Assembly (NCBI RefSeq): GCF_027409185.1
Contig: NC_084467.1
Location: 82,468,501-82,532,500 of the forward strand
DNA length: 64,000 nucleotides
DNA from: Cynocephalus volans
Lineage: Eukaryota; Chordata; Mammalia; Dermoptera; Cynocephalidae
Direction: 5' to 3'
Shown here: positions 1 to 11,859 of the stretch, one piece after another
How the letters are laid out: each line of letters opens with the position of its first letter
Position numbering within the stretch: the first letter of the stretch is position 1
The notes under the pieces: generated by a model
Told to the model about the DNA's origin: nothing
What the model saw: only the letters and a program-made list of their open reading frames with translations
The model's database searches: none
Position numbers and translations under genes: made by a program

Positions 1-317
1 TGTGTGCTTCATCTTCAACATCGTCTTGTCCCTTAGAACTGCTGTTTTTTTGGGGGGGCCTCATCCCCATAACCTTTTCATAAAACATCAGTGACTTAAC
101 CATTCTTCCACCAAGCTCCACCATTTAGCAGAATTCATGTTGTTCTGATCGGGGCTCTTTTCAAACTGATGTCTTCCCTTCTTAGTGCCCAAGAATAGAT
201 CCTGTTCAGACACGTTGTAACAAGTTAGTACAGTTTGTTTTGGTGCAAAAAATTTTTGCAATCATGCCTAGTTTTTTCATAATAAGCATTTTCCATGAAC
301 TTTTTGAAGAACCCTTG
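1..317 (-). mobile_element. mariner-like DNA transposon, terminal part, cut by window edge
   Basis: Read on the minus strand the element begins at about 317 with a mariner-like terminal sequence (CAAGGGTTCTTCAAAAAGTT) and runs off the window at base 1. A stretch near 225-260 reads as GCACCAAAACAAACT on the minus strand, a motif I associate with mammalian mariners of the Hsmar2 type. Two short palindromic copies elsewhere (41989-42070, 52731-52813) share the same terminus. No open transposase frame is visible. Family naming is inferred from memory. Confidence 0.5.
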
Positions 318-344
318 TGTAAGAGTTAGCAAGGAATAGAACCT

Positions 345-1000
345 TCATACGCTGCCAGTGAGGATGTAAAATGGTGCAGCCTCTTTGGAAAATTTGTCTA
401 TTCCTCAAAAAGTTAAACATTAGAGTTACCATATGACCCACAATTCCACTCCTAGGTTATACACCGAAGAGTATTAAAATCATATGTCCACACAAAAACA
501 TGTACAGGAATGTCCACAGCAGCATTGTTTTAAATGGCCAAAAAGTAGAAACAACCCAAATGTCCATCAACTGATGAATGGATAAAAAGCTGCGGTATAT
601 CTATTTGTTGACATATTATTCAGCAATAAAAAGGAATGAAGTACTGGTTCATGTTACAACATGAAAAAACCTTGAAAACATTATGCTAAGTGAAAGAAGC
701 CAGTTACAAAAGACCACATATTGTATGATTCCATTTATATGAAATGTCCAAAATAAGCAAATTCGTAGAGACAGGAAGTAAATTAGTGGTACCAGGGGCT
801 GGGATTAGGGAGAATGTGAAGTGACTGCTAATGAATATAGGGTTTCTTTTTGGGGTGATGAAAATAGTGGAAATAGTGGTGATAAGTGCACAACTCTGAA
901 CATACAAAAATTCACTTTTTGTATGTTCAGAGTTGAATATACTTAAGGAGTAAATTTTATAGTATGTGAGTTATATCTGAATTTCAAAAAGGAAAAACAG
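345..1000 (+). mobile_element. L1 LINE remnant, 3' part (old)
   Basis: The sequence matches the end of L1 ORF2 and the 3' UTR: decayed versions of the segments that follow 'GGTGCAGCCTCTTTGGAAAA' and 'CCCAAATGTCCATCAACTGA' are clear. Many stops and indels show it is old and inactive. Confidence 0.8.
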
Positions 1001-1257
1001 TTTTTCAGTTGACTTAAGTTATATTTTCTGGATATATTACCCTCAAATTATGATGATTTTACTTTCTCCTTTCTAATTTTTATGCCTCATATTGTTTCTC
1101 TGGTAATAGCATCAGCTAGTATGTTCAGAAAATGCTAAATAATTTTTTGTGATAATGGTGGTAGTGGACTTTCTTGTCTGTGGTCATGAAAGGAGTGCTT
1201 ATCCACTAAGCATGATGCTGGCTTTTGGGGTTGGTGTGGGTAGGCATTCATACATGT

Positions 1258-1259
<2 letters not shown>

Positions 1260-1351
<92 letters not shown>
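1260..1351. repeat. (CA)n microsatellite, about 46 units
   Basis: An uninterrupted CA run is directly visible. Apparent reading frames across it (poly Thr-His or Cys-Val) are artefacts of the repeat. Confidence 0.97.
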
Positions 1352-1353
<2 letters not shown>

Positions 1354-1589
1354 TATCACATCAAGAAAATATCTATCACTATTCATCAATATGTAATTTT
1401 TTCTCCTTTGATCTATTAATATTGTACAATATATTAACATATTTTTAAAATATTAAACTCAGCTTACATTCCTAAAATTAATCCCACTTGATTATGGTGT
1501 ATATTTATTTTTATATTCTACTATTTTGCAATTTTTGCATATTTAGAAAGATTGACATTTAATTATGTACCATAAAATGAATAGCAAAT

Positions 1590-2050
1590 ACAGCATTGTT
1601 TGTAATGGCCCCAAACTGGAAATAACCCAGATGTCTGTCAGTAATGGTTGTTTGAAGAAGGTGTGGTGGAAGCAAGCATATAATTGAATACAAGGCAGAC
1701 CTTTAAAAAATGAGAAAGATCTATATATACTGCTATGGAAAAATGTCCAAGATTATATGAAAAAATCTGATATGCAAATGAATATTTTAATAAGATTCCA
1801 TTTGTGTTAAATAATAATGTGACAGTAACAGCATAAAAATGTGTGTTTTGTTACCGTGATTGCATGTGCACTGAAAATTTCTGGATGGATGATACACTGT
1901 TAACAGTGGTTACTTTAGGGAAGTGCTGGGTTGGAGGAGCAGTGGCATGAAGGGAAGGGTTTTCCTTTTTACTTTATACTTGTTTGTAATGTTAGTTTTT
2001 TTCATAATGAGCCCCTATCCTTGTAATAAAAAAGTTAATTTTAAAAAAGG
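1590..2050 (+). mobile_element. L1 LINE remnant, 3' end (old)
   Basis: Resembles the L1 ORF2 end and 3' UTR: 'CAGCATTGTTTGTAATGGCC', a decayed 'AACCCAGATGTCTGTCAGTA' and a degenerate 3' UTR ending in an A-rich stretch. No coding capacity. Confidence 0.7.
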
Positions 2051-2329
2051 TAAAGCAAAGAAAAAAAAATCTTAATGCTAACGAGGAAGGAAAAAATAAT
2101 ATTTATGCCTCTTCCTAGATCACTTTCAGCTATGCAGCTCTGATACTGTTTATCCATTAAAGATTCACCAAGCTTGATTTTTATTGACCCCATACACTCT
2201 ACTATATGCTGGATCTCAGTGATGAATAAGCTCTTTAGGAGCCCATGTGGTAAGCACCTGTAGGAGCTCCTCCTATTAAGAGTGGAGAAACATATAAACA
2301 AAATATCTCGTTACAGAGTGATTCCAGCA

Positions 2330-2700
2330 GGGACCATACCCTGAAGGTCTTGTATACCATGTTGAGGAGTATGGACTTTACCCTAAGGCAATGGGAAACC
2401 ACTGGATAGATTTTAGCTGGGAAGCAGTATGATTAGATGTGTGTTTGTGTCCTCCCTCTGCAGTGTGGATCACGGCTGAAATAGCACAAGACTGGAAGTC
2501 AGAAGACCAGTTCAGAGGCAGTTGGGGACATCTAGGTAAGAAAATGATGAGGGCTGGAACTGGGGAGGTGGTTTGGTGAGAATGATAAAGATACAAACTG
2601 AAGGTGTTTCAAGGCCAAATTGATGGGCCTTGATGAAATAAAGGATATATAGAAGAGAGGGAGGGAGCAGTCACAATGACTCCCATCTTAATGAGGCAGA
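2330..2700. repeat. ancient interspersed repeat, unnamed
   Basis: Phrases such as 'ATGGACTTTACCCTAAGGCA' and 'GGGAAGCAGTATGATTAGAT' recur in altered form near 13620-13700 and 16780-16900. This shows a common dispersed family that I cannot name with confidence. No gene is seen here. Confidence 0.4.
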
Positions 2701-3239
2701 TGGGTGGGTGCTGAAATAGTCACTGGGGCAAGAAATAAAGGTGAGAAAAGTGGGTTCAGAGGGCAGATGAGTTCAGATTCACATGTGCTGAGTTTGAGGT
2801 CTCTGTGGAACATCCTGGAGACGATGTGCAGTTCGATAAACAATGCCAAGCACATAGCAGGCTCTCAATATACACAGAATGAAAGAATGCAGGAAGGAAT
2901 GGAAGGCAGGTGTGTAGAGAAAGAGACGGGAAAAATGAGAAGGTCTGGAGCTCAGGAGACAGATCTAGGCTTGGAATTTAAAATTCATTTTTCCTATACT
3001 TGGCACTTGAAACTCTGGATATAGATGCGATTGTGTAGGGAGAGTATAAAGTAAGAAGAGATAAAGGTTGAGGAGAGAAACCCACAGTGCAGACATTTGA
3101 AGGATAGGCAAAGAGAGAATCCTTCAAAGAGACCAAGAAAGGGTAGGCAAGAGAGGTAGGAAGAGAAACAGGTTGAGGTGTTTCCCCAGGAACAGGTGAA
3201 ACAAGTTTCCTCTAGAGGAAAAGGGGGTCAGGAGGAAAA

Positions 3240-3420
3240 GGGGAAACACCTAGCATTTTTCTAAACACCTGCTTTATGCCAGCAACTTTATGTAACCTTT
3301 GCTGTTTAATTATCCCCCAAATCCTAAGAAGTATGAATTACCCCCATTTTACAGATGAGAACATTAAGATGGAAAGATGTTATGAGAGTCAAATGGAAGA
3401 ATTAGCGTAGGAATGATGGA
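3240..3420 (+). mobile_element. MIR SINE remnant
   Basis: Contains the MIR core order: a decayed 'cacctgctttatgccag', a middle part with 'cctaagaagtatgaatta', then 'ccccattttacagatgaga'. Strongly diverged. Confidence 0.75.
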
Positions 3421-3899
3421 AAAATGCCTGCTCTTCTAAGGAAAGTGGGAAGAGGGCAGAGATGAAGGAAAGCATGAAGGTGGAGAAGGGAAGATTCCAG
3501 GGGTTCATGTTTGAGGACATGTTTTCTTTGTGCTCTCTTTCACAGCTCTACCTTAACACCTAGGATCCCAGGAAGGTACTGACAAAGTGGAAGCTGCCTC
3601 AAAGGGTGGAGACACTTTCATCTTATTGCCACCTGTGGCCAGTACGGATTCCAAAAGACCAGGGGCCAGAGTGGTTTCATCCCAGTTTTCTCTTGGCCTG
3701 GGGCCTTCTACATCCATCAGCATGTTCTTTATATTTTATATCCTCATTTACCTTCAATTCAATATGTATTTTTTGAGTAGTGGTTTGTGCAAGGAACCAT
3801 GCAGGAAGGAAATACACAGATGAGTGAGGTAGAGTACATTTTCTTAAAAACTCAGCCCAGTGAAAGACGGAGCCATGGACTGGTGATTTCATTTATCGG

Positions 3900-4345
3900 T
3901 GTTGCGAGGTTGCTCACACAGAGGAATCCAAGACTGACATTGATATTACAGTTCTTTATTAGTTAACAGCTCTTTTTGGTGTTACAGCGCTTTACTGCTT
4001 GCAAGCAAGGAGAGCACGAGCATCAGGCTAGTGTCTCCCTGAATGAAGGAAAGGGGCAGCCTTATATAGCCAAAACTTCCCACCTAAGTTCTCATTTAGG
4101 TCCTCTTATGCAAATGAGGGATACAAGTCTGTTAATTTGGATTGGTTGGCTATGAGACATCATAGTTCATTGGTCAGTTCTGGAGCCAAATTTGCATTTG
4201 GCTCTTAGGGTGGTGCAAAACCGCTGTTACCTTTTGTTAGCACACGGGTGCAGGAAGCAAGCTAGGTTACAGAAGCTAAAGATTAAGACAGCCAAGCATA
4301 AAATTTCTAAAACAGTTTCTCCAGCGGAAAGGGGCAGGTTTAACA
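3900..4345 (-). mobile_element. solo LTR of an endogenous retrovirus-like element
   Basis: Read on the minus strand, a 446 bp unit starts TGTTAAACC and ends CGCAACA. It is flanked by near-identical 5 bp direct repeats (ATCGG at 3895-3899, ATCAG at 4346-4350). Inside, in the right order, are a CCAAT-like motif, a TATATAAG box, a short R-like segment and an AATAAA signal shortly before the 3' end. This is the layout of a retroviral LTR. No internal viral region is next to it, so it is a recombination-derived solo LTR. The family is not assigned. Confidence 0.68.
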
Positions 4346-4884
4346 ATCAGAAAATGCTCAGGGTTCCCTGCTTCATTAGGATGAGTTTTGGCTACAAGTC
4401 ACAGGAAACCCAAAAAACAGTGAAATAGATAGAGGTTTGTTTCTCTCTCATGTAAAAGTCCAGGGAATGGCAGCTATTTGATCATGAGACACCCAGGTTC
4501 CTTCTTCTTCCATCCTCGAAATGTACCTTTCACGTTCTGTTCCAAGGTGGTTGCTCCTGCCCCTGCCATCACATCATTGTACTAGCTAGTGGGGAGGAGA
4601 TACAGGGGCAAAGAAGGGCCCTGCTCCAATATCACCGTTATTTGAAGGACACTTCCCAAAAGTTGCACGTGCCACTTCCGCTCACATCCCATGGTAAGGT
4701 GGGAATTATACCTTTTTTTTCCGGGTGGCCACATTCTCAGCTAAAAATCAAGTGGCCTGTAACTGTAGAAGAAAGTGGGAAAGTCCAGAAGTTTCTGCCA
4801 CTGATGCTGAAATAGGTACACAGATATCTTGAGTGCAAGATTAAAATAAAAGCATGACAGAGAGAATTACATTTACTAGCTCTG

Positions 4885-5090
4885 TTAACCCCCTGTGCCT
4901 CAGTTTCTTCACTTGTAAAGTGGGGGTAATAACAGCACTTGCCTTGTATTTTTACCTAAGGTTACCTAAGTTGTTTCATACATATATACCTACATACCTA
5001 TGTACATAAGGGTAACATAAAAAGATTGTATTTGTAAGTTCTTAGAACATTCCCTGGCACTTAATAAGTGCTGTATAGGCATCTGTTAAA
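4885..5090 (-). mobile_element. MIR SINE remnant
   Basis: Contains 'tgtgcctcagtttcttcact' and 'cctggcacttaataagtgct', the reverse-complement hallmarks of MIR. Confidence 0.75.
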
Positions 5091-5189
5091 TACAAACAAA
5101 TAGAGTAAAAATAAGCACAGTCAAATGGGAATTTCAAGAGTGTACACATCAGTGGAGAGAATCTGAAAAAGGTTTTATGAAGACATGTA

Positions 5190-5310
5190 CACTGTCAGCT
5201 CTGTGATGGCTGGGATGACCTCACTCCTTCCCTGGGCACTGCCAGCACCTAGTACGGTGCTTTGCACAGAATAGATGCTCCAAGTATTGGTTGCTGAATA
5301 GGCTTCAAAG
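5190..5310 (+). mobile_element. L2 LINE 3' end remnant
   Basis: Shows the L2 3' end order: 'cagctctgtgatggctggga', then 'cagcacctagtacggtgctt', then 'gaatagatgctccaagtatt'. Confidence 0.65.
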
Positions 5311-5904
5311 GTCATTACTACTTTGTTATGTGAAGTAGAGGCAGGAAAGATATTTTAGGTGGAATTTACCATATGAACGAAGACATAAATGGTGAAAATG
5401 CATTGTACCTGGCACAGTGGGACAGTGGGAGGAGATGGTGTTACCAGAGCCCGGATGTCTGGGCCATCCAGTGGTTGGGGGACAGCCTGGTGGGAGCCGG
5501 GATCATGGCAGAGCTGTGACCCCCGCCAAAGCAGAGAAGGAGAGAAATACTTTGGATTCTACCCTCCTCCTGCCCTTCAGTCTTTTGTTAGCATCTTATT
5601 GGGAAAACAACTGGCGAGAGAATCTGGGAAATGTAGTTTTCTGCAATCCAGAGCGGAGCAGAGAAAGGGCAGTGAAAAGAGCTGAGGGAGAAATAGGCAA
5701 ATGACCAGCATGAGTGAATTTTGGGGCGTGAGCAGGGGAGTGGTGAATAGAAACCTGTGGTGGCATTACTTTATGGAGAGTCTTAAATGTCAGGTCTTAA
5801 ATGTAGGCATTTCTGCATGTCTCATGAGGCAGAGGTGGGCCATGGAAAGTAAAAAGTGGTGTGGCATTATTAAGACTGTTTTAAGAGGGCTTCCCGTTGG
5901 GGAG

Positions 5905-5995
5905 GATGGAGAACATAGAAATAGTAGCTTTCCTTTGAGTACCTGTTCTGTGCCAGTCACAGTTCTAGTCCTTATTTAATCACCTCAGAAAGATG
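5905..5995 (+). mobile_element. MIR fragment
   Basis: Short match to the MIR 5' core ('gagtacctgttctgtgccag', 'ttatttaatcacctca'). Confidence 0.45.
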
Positions 5996-6599
5996 ATGTG
6001 TCTCATTCTGGATACATTGAATTTGAGATGATTTCATGATACCCAGATGGGCAAAGCACACAGTTAATTGGAAATGTGGGTCTAGAGTAGTGGGGGTGGG
6101 GTAGAGATGTAAGGATGGAGAATTTGGGGTCTTCTGAAGAGAGGTAAGAGCAGGAGCTGAAGGAAAGGGAGGACAACATATTGAAGTTAGTATAGAGAAA
6201 GAAGATAAGAGGTCAGGCATTATGGGAAACCAACAATTTAAGTAATGGACAGAGTAAGAAAATGAGTGAAGGAAATTATGAGTAGATAGGAGAAACAGAA
6301 AAGTTCTTCTCCCTGCAGAAGCTGAGAGAAGCTTAAACTTCAAGAAGGGGAAGATGAGTAGTGTCAACATTTCCTGGTCAGAAAAACTGAACGCGGAGGG
6401 AAAAAAAAACCTATTGAATATAGCAGTTGGGATGCATGTGCCAGTTTTTCCAGACTGGTAGGGTTATGAGGAGTTAAGGCAGGCTTAGTCAGATGGTCCT
6501 GGCTGGTTGAGTGAAGTAGGAGATAAGGTAATCTGCTGAGGATGTGAGTGGGAGTTGGGGGGCTCCAGAAAAATGAACATGTCTTGTATATCCTGTGTG

Positions 6600-6715
6600 C
6601 TGTTTGGGTATAGAGGCTACCTCATCTTTACTGCTGTACCCCAGTGCTTAAATAATGCACAGGACTCAGTTACTTGTGTTGACTGACTGACTTGCTGAAT
6701 GAATGAATGAATTTG
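6600..6715 (+). mobile_element. L2 LINE 3' end fragment
   Basis: Carries a decayed L2 end ('ctgtaccccagtgcttaaat', then 'gctgaatgaatgaatga'). Confidence 0.5.
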
Positions 6716-6719
6716 GTGG

Positions 6720-7908
6720 AAAGTATTCAGAATTGAACTAAGAGATTATGGAGCAGCAATGAAAACCCAGCTGAGTCAACAGCTTCATGATACTTCCCCA
6801 AATCTCAATAATCTGGATTGATAAAGAATAGTGGATGTTTCCCTGGCTGGATTGGTAGGTGAGAGTAACAGGGAAGATTACAGAGAATAAGGAGATTAGT
6901 GGGATATACAAGCAATATTTGAAATGTCTGATCAATTGGGTCCAGATTGGTTAAGGAGGAAAATGTATCCTAATGGGGATGGAGGATTGAGAGAATAAGG
7001 AATGACTGAAGGGCTTGAGATCATGATTTCATGATGTTTGGCAGTGGGACCCTGGCATCAGTATTTTGAAGCCGCCTCAGGTAATTCCAAAGTGCAGCCA
7101 AGGCTGAGTTAGAGGGAACTGGAGGGAGGGCTAACAGGATAATAGATTGGGGTAGTTAGAGTTCAGAATCTTGACCACTGAACAGTTAGTTTTAAGTAAG
7201 GAATCTAAGGCCATGGTAGTGATTGGCTAGGCTGAAGTGGAAATGAAGGTAACTGCAATTGAAGAGATTGAACTTGAACTATAGGGCCATCTGGACTGGA
7301 ACGTCCTTGGCTGAATCTGGATAAACTAAGGGAAAAAAACAAGAGTCAACCCTACAGGACTATATTCAGGTAAAATAAGTAAAAAGGACTGAAGTCATGA
7401 TCATCAGCAATCACCCAGGCACTGGGCCAGTTGTTTAATATCATTCCATCTCACTTGATTTGACACCCTCTCCCCCCCAAATCAAGGCAGCTGAGATGAC
7501 CTTCTGTCAACAGTTGAAGTTGGGAGAAGTGACAGATTTGGCTAGGAGGACAGATGTCAGATAAATAACCTGCAGTTTTAATGAGCTTCACATTCCAGAA
7601 TTACACGACAACTTGTTCTTTGTTCTACTGACTCACAGCCATTTGTGTGCGTATATGATTTTATATATGTGTGTATATGTGTACACACACGTATATATAA
7701 AAAATAGGTCTTACTTATAATACACTAACCTTAAGATATAGAAAAAATCCAGTTGACCACAATGTATGTGTTCGTTTTAGTAAATTACTCCTCTGAACTT
7801 CCCTGAGTTATGGGGGTGAGGGAGCAGGTGTAGGAAAGAGGGAGAGACTGGATAAAACTTTGCAAACACAGATCTCTTCATATAGATGACCACGTGCACA
7901 TACAAGTA
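6720..7908. other. intergenic, no gene recognised
   Basis: No conserved reading frame, RNA gene or young repeat is recognisable. A short TATATA/TGTG-rich tract lies at about 7646-7705. The rest looks like ancient, unidentifiable repeat-derived DNA. Confidence 0.6.
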
Positions 7909-8103
7909 CAGTCATTGCCACATAACATTTTGGTCACAATGGATCGCATATACAGCAGTGGTCCCATAAGATTATAATGGAGTTGGAGGTGTGTAGTAGG
8001 ATATACCATCTATCTTCGTGTAAGGACACTGTGTGATGTTCACACAACGAAATTGCCTAAGGATGCATTTCTCAGAATCCCTGTCATTAAGCAACACATG
8101 TTG
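7909..8103 (+). mobile_element. Tigger-type DNA transposon remnant, internally deleted
   Basis: Begins CAGTCATTGCCACATAAC and ends in the complementary terminal sequence near AAGCAACACATG. The inside includes 'ggtcccataagattataatg' and 'gtgtagtaggatataccatc'. Two further copies of the same family lie at 30952-31275 (opposite orientation) and 38469-38793. Pogo/Tigger superfamily by recognition; the exact subfamily is not assigned. Confidence 0.75.
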
Positions 8104-10438
8104 TATTTCTTTCCTGCCATTGAAAAAGTTCAAAGAACACTTCCAAAGACACTTGTAGTATTCTTCACTGCATATAACCAAAATTCATGTGGTAATTGTA
8201 ACTAAATCTAACCATATTTTTCATATCCGTATTTTATTTTTTCCCTTAATGAACAAGACTTTCATACTTTCAGAATTTCAGTATGTTGCACGGGGTTGAG
8301 GTCAGGATTGTGTTACCTGAACCCTACCAGTCCCTGCTTTGCAATCCTGACAAAGGAGGTTGTAAGCCACTAGGTACAACAGCCAGTGGGAAATAAAGTA
8401 CCACATATAATAGCGAGAAGATTACTCTAATTGCAGGACTTCTGAGGTAAGCTGTGATGGAACAACTTATGTTCCCGTCATCTCCATCCACCATGCCCCA
8501 CCCTTAATAGGAATGGCCTGGCTTCAGAGAAGCCCCGAGTCCAGTTTCCCACTTTGTTTGGAAGAGAATACAACAGGTCTGTGCCCAAATAGGTCAAGAG
8601 TGATTGCTCATGGTTTCTGACCTGTTTAATACAGCAACTCTATTCGTTTATAAAAATATGGTCCAGTGAACATCTTGGACTTACATCAATCTGGTTAGCA
8701 ACTCCTCTTCCCTTAGGAGGGGTAACTGGAAAGGAGGCAGGTGGGAATAGAACTTCCCAAATACCATGCTGAAGCCTTCAGTACCACACAAATGCAAAAG
8801 TGTGTGGGTTATATTTTGATTTTACAGCAAGTTCTATGCTGTACCGTTAGATTGAACAACAGTACTGTTAAATTCAAGAATTTCAGTTGCTGTCATACTT
8901 TTAAAAGAAAATGGTAGTGGTTACAAATCATTATGTTTTATAGTAATTTGTTATGCAGTGATAACCAGGACAAACGTACTACCCACTACTGATCACCCAG
9001 ACCTAGAATAGTTATGGCTTTCCCACAGCTGGTATTCACTATTTATTGATAACCCTTTCCATTTCAGAACCCCACCATGGTTATCTAATTTTAGATTTCA
9101 TAGTTCACTTGAGATGTTTTATTTCTTTGATAGAACACTGATCTGCTTATGACATTTAATTATAGGTCATACTGTTGACGCTACTTCTTGGAAGCATCCA
9201 TCCCCTCTTCACTTTTAAAACAAAACATTTCTTCTTCACTTTAAAAACTGTGTAACAATGAGAAGACTTGAATTTTACATTTTAACTAGATAGTTGTTTG
9301 GAGAATTGGTTAACTAGAAAGCCCTTTTTGTTTCAACCTTACTCAAAACTCTAAATAAAAATATATTAATCAGTTCAATTAAATGAGTACAATTCAATTA
9401 AGTAAACAATTTTTGATGGTTCAGGATCCTGTCGTAGGTAGTTATTAACACTAGTTGTAATTGCCTGGGAGACTGAACCAAATGAGTACCTCACACATAT
9501 CCCAGAACTCGTGTTAAAATTTTTTTTTCATTTTATTTCTAAGAGTTGTATCCTATGATTCTATCCGTTACTCAACGTTTTACTGAACTTTTCTATATGG
9601 GCTCCCCCCACACCTTTTCCTTTCTTTTGAAACCCTGCCATTTATTCTCTGGACAGCCAAGTATGGCCTCTAGTCTAGCATCCTTGTTATTGGGACCCAT
9701 AAGAGACATTTTGTCAGGTCTCAATAGGAATGATGGTGTTTCTCTAGAGCAGTTGGTTTCTGTCATATGGTAAAACACTGAACACAGAACTGATTGTTAG
9801 ATGCTAGGAACCCAGCCCAGAGTCCACCTTTATCAACTGTAGTTAGCTTCACAGCACCTACTTTAACTTTACCCTGGCTTCATTTCTTCCATCATTTTCC
9901 TAGCCCTTATTTCCTAGTTGTGTTAGACACTTTAATAAGCTATTTTAAAAGCACTTTGGAACAAGACGGAGTATAAATATGACATTCTTTTAGAAATCTT
10001 TCAAGATCTTCTTAGGGTATTTTGAAGGCCTTTTGTCAGCACACTGTACTATAGCAACCCTCTGTACTCTTTATAATGCTTTTCTGGTACTTTTAGTCAG
10101 TAAGCCTTAAAATAATTCCAGTAGGTGAAGTGAGGTTAGTGACACAGGACAAAGTCACTAAAACTTGTCTCTCAACAGTTGCTTTGCTTAAAAAGCAAAA
10201 GACAAATTCATCCACTATTCAAATACCCAGATATTGTAAAAGGCCAGGAGCACTAAAAGAGACTAAAAGGTAGTTTACTACTTTCTGACTTACTTACAAT
10301 TACACTTTTAGATACTTTACTGTTTTGAAGATTTAAAAGAAATTTGTGAGGATCACATTTGACATGAAAAAGCTGTTATTTTAATTCCTTACAATAAATG
10401 TTAACAGGTGACTAAATGATTTTTAGTTGAATAATCTG
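8104..10438. other. intergenic, nothing recognised
   Basis: AT-rich unique-looking DNA. No splice-consistent exon, RNA gene or recent mobile element was found. Confidence 0.55.
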
Positions 10439-11765
10439 TTTATTTCACCAAATAAAGTAAATATTTTACATTTGTTAAAAACTCTACTTTGCTCCGTTAT
10501 TTAAGTGGCTTACAAAATACATGTAACAAAATAAAGATGAATCAGTGGAGACAAAACAAATTGTTAGTTACATGTTAAAATGTAACTAAAAGTAAATACT
10601 CAAAACACATTTTGCTCTAAGTGCAGTCTTGAAATATTGATTTAACCTGTTCTAGAATTCATGCATCAGAAAACAGCATGAAAATCATATGGCAGATTAA
10701 GGTGATCCACACTTGGAGCCTGAGAATAACTGGGTTGATCCTCAGTTCTGTCTGTGCAGAGAAACATACCAAATGATCTACAACTTTGGGTGTTCTTACA
10801 GCATAAAAGCATAAGTTGAAGAAATGTTCTGCTAATAACGTATCCTGGTAGAAGCATAAAGTATAGATTAACTCAGTTATTTCTTCTTCCTGTTTTGATA
10901 TTTAATTCTCTCATACCAGATCCTCATTTTACCCAGTAGAAGACAAAACATAATATTCTTGAAATAAAAGTTTTTCTTAAAAGAATAGACACAGATGCTT
11001 CCCTAACTCCACTTATGAATGTTACTATCTGTTCTGCTATTTCTAGGTTGCTTGTGACCCTAAGCAGTAAAATTAAAATATGAGATTTCACATTTACTGA
11101 AATCTCAAGGAAGTGGTATGCTGGGAAAATAAAGGACCAGTAAATAATGATGTAAAGTAAGCTACAACTCACCAAGAAGCATTAATAGAAATGACCAACA
11201 CTCACTGGGTGCCAGAAAGCAGCTTAGCCAGGATGCCTACCTGTGCTATTGGACATGAGATAAAATAGGCCACTTCACCTGGCCAAGTTCAAATTATATT
11301 GTTTAATTGTTTCGTTTGGAACACAACATTGAGTCTGGATAAAAATCAATTTTTCCTCCTGTTTCATTCCTTTGTTTTCAACTGTGACTTATACTAGAAA
11401 TAAAGAGATATCTGTATCCCAACTTCATCAACTTTCTGGATCTGAATTTGCAGCTAATTATAGGGCATTGTCTGTTTACCATCTCCCCCATACTGAATTA
11501 CATATTAATTACAATATTGTTTATATAGCTTTGATCATTTTTTAAAGTTTTTGAACATGTTATACTTTCTAAATAGCTTTTAATTAAACTTTCTTTAAAT
11601 AACCAAGCACTGAGAACTCTGCAAAAAATAAATCAACATTTTCCAAACAGAAACCTCTATAACAGGGCCAGTCTATGTTAATTTATGTGATGGTGTTAGG
11701 TTTCAAAACATCTCTAGTAAATAAATAAAAGGGAGATGTAAATACTGTGGTTTGCTTGGTGAATC
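10439..11765 (-). other. DNTTIP2: DNTTIP2 3' UTR (extent uncertain)
   Basis: The minus strand runs on from the DNTTIP2 stop codon at 11766. Two candidate poly(A) signals are visible on that strand. One is ATTAAA within 11579-11584, giving a 3' UTR of about 200 nt. The other is AATAAA at 10439-10444, giving about 1.3 kb. Sequence alone does not decide between them. Confidence 0.35.
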
Positions 11766-11859
11766 TTAATTGCGAAATTTCTTCTTCTTTCGGAACTTTT
11801 TTCCTGCTGCATTTGCTGCTTTTTCAGCCATGATTTCTGAGTACTTCCTCCGGTTAAAT
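11766..11859 (-). CDS. DNTTIP2: DNTTIP2 coding exon 7 (C-terminus)
   Basis: 94 nt ending in TAA at 11766-11768. Encodes residues 733-762, FNRRKYSEIMAEKAAN through the basic tail KKFRKKKKFRN. Acceptor TTCCAG. Confidence 0.95.

Noticed and set aside
1135-1448. Long frames rich in Thr-His or Cys-Val
   Set aside because: They are translations of the (CA)n microsatellite and do not resemble a protein.
1-11765. BCAR3 exons or MIR760 expected from human synteny
   Set aside because: No recognisable exon or hairpin was found. In human they lie farther from DNTTIP2 than this window reaches.
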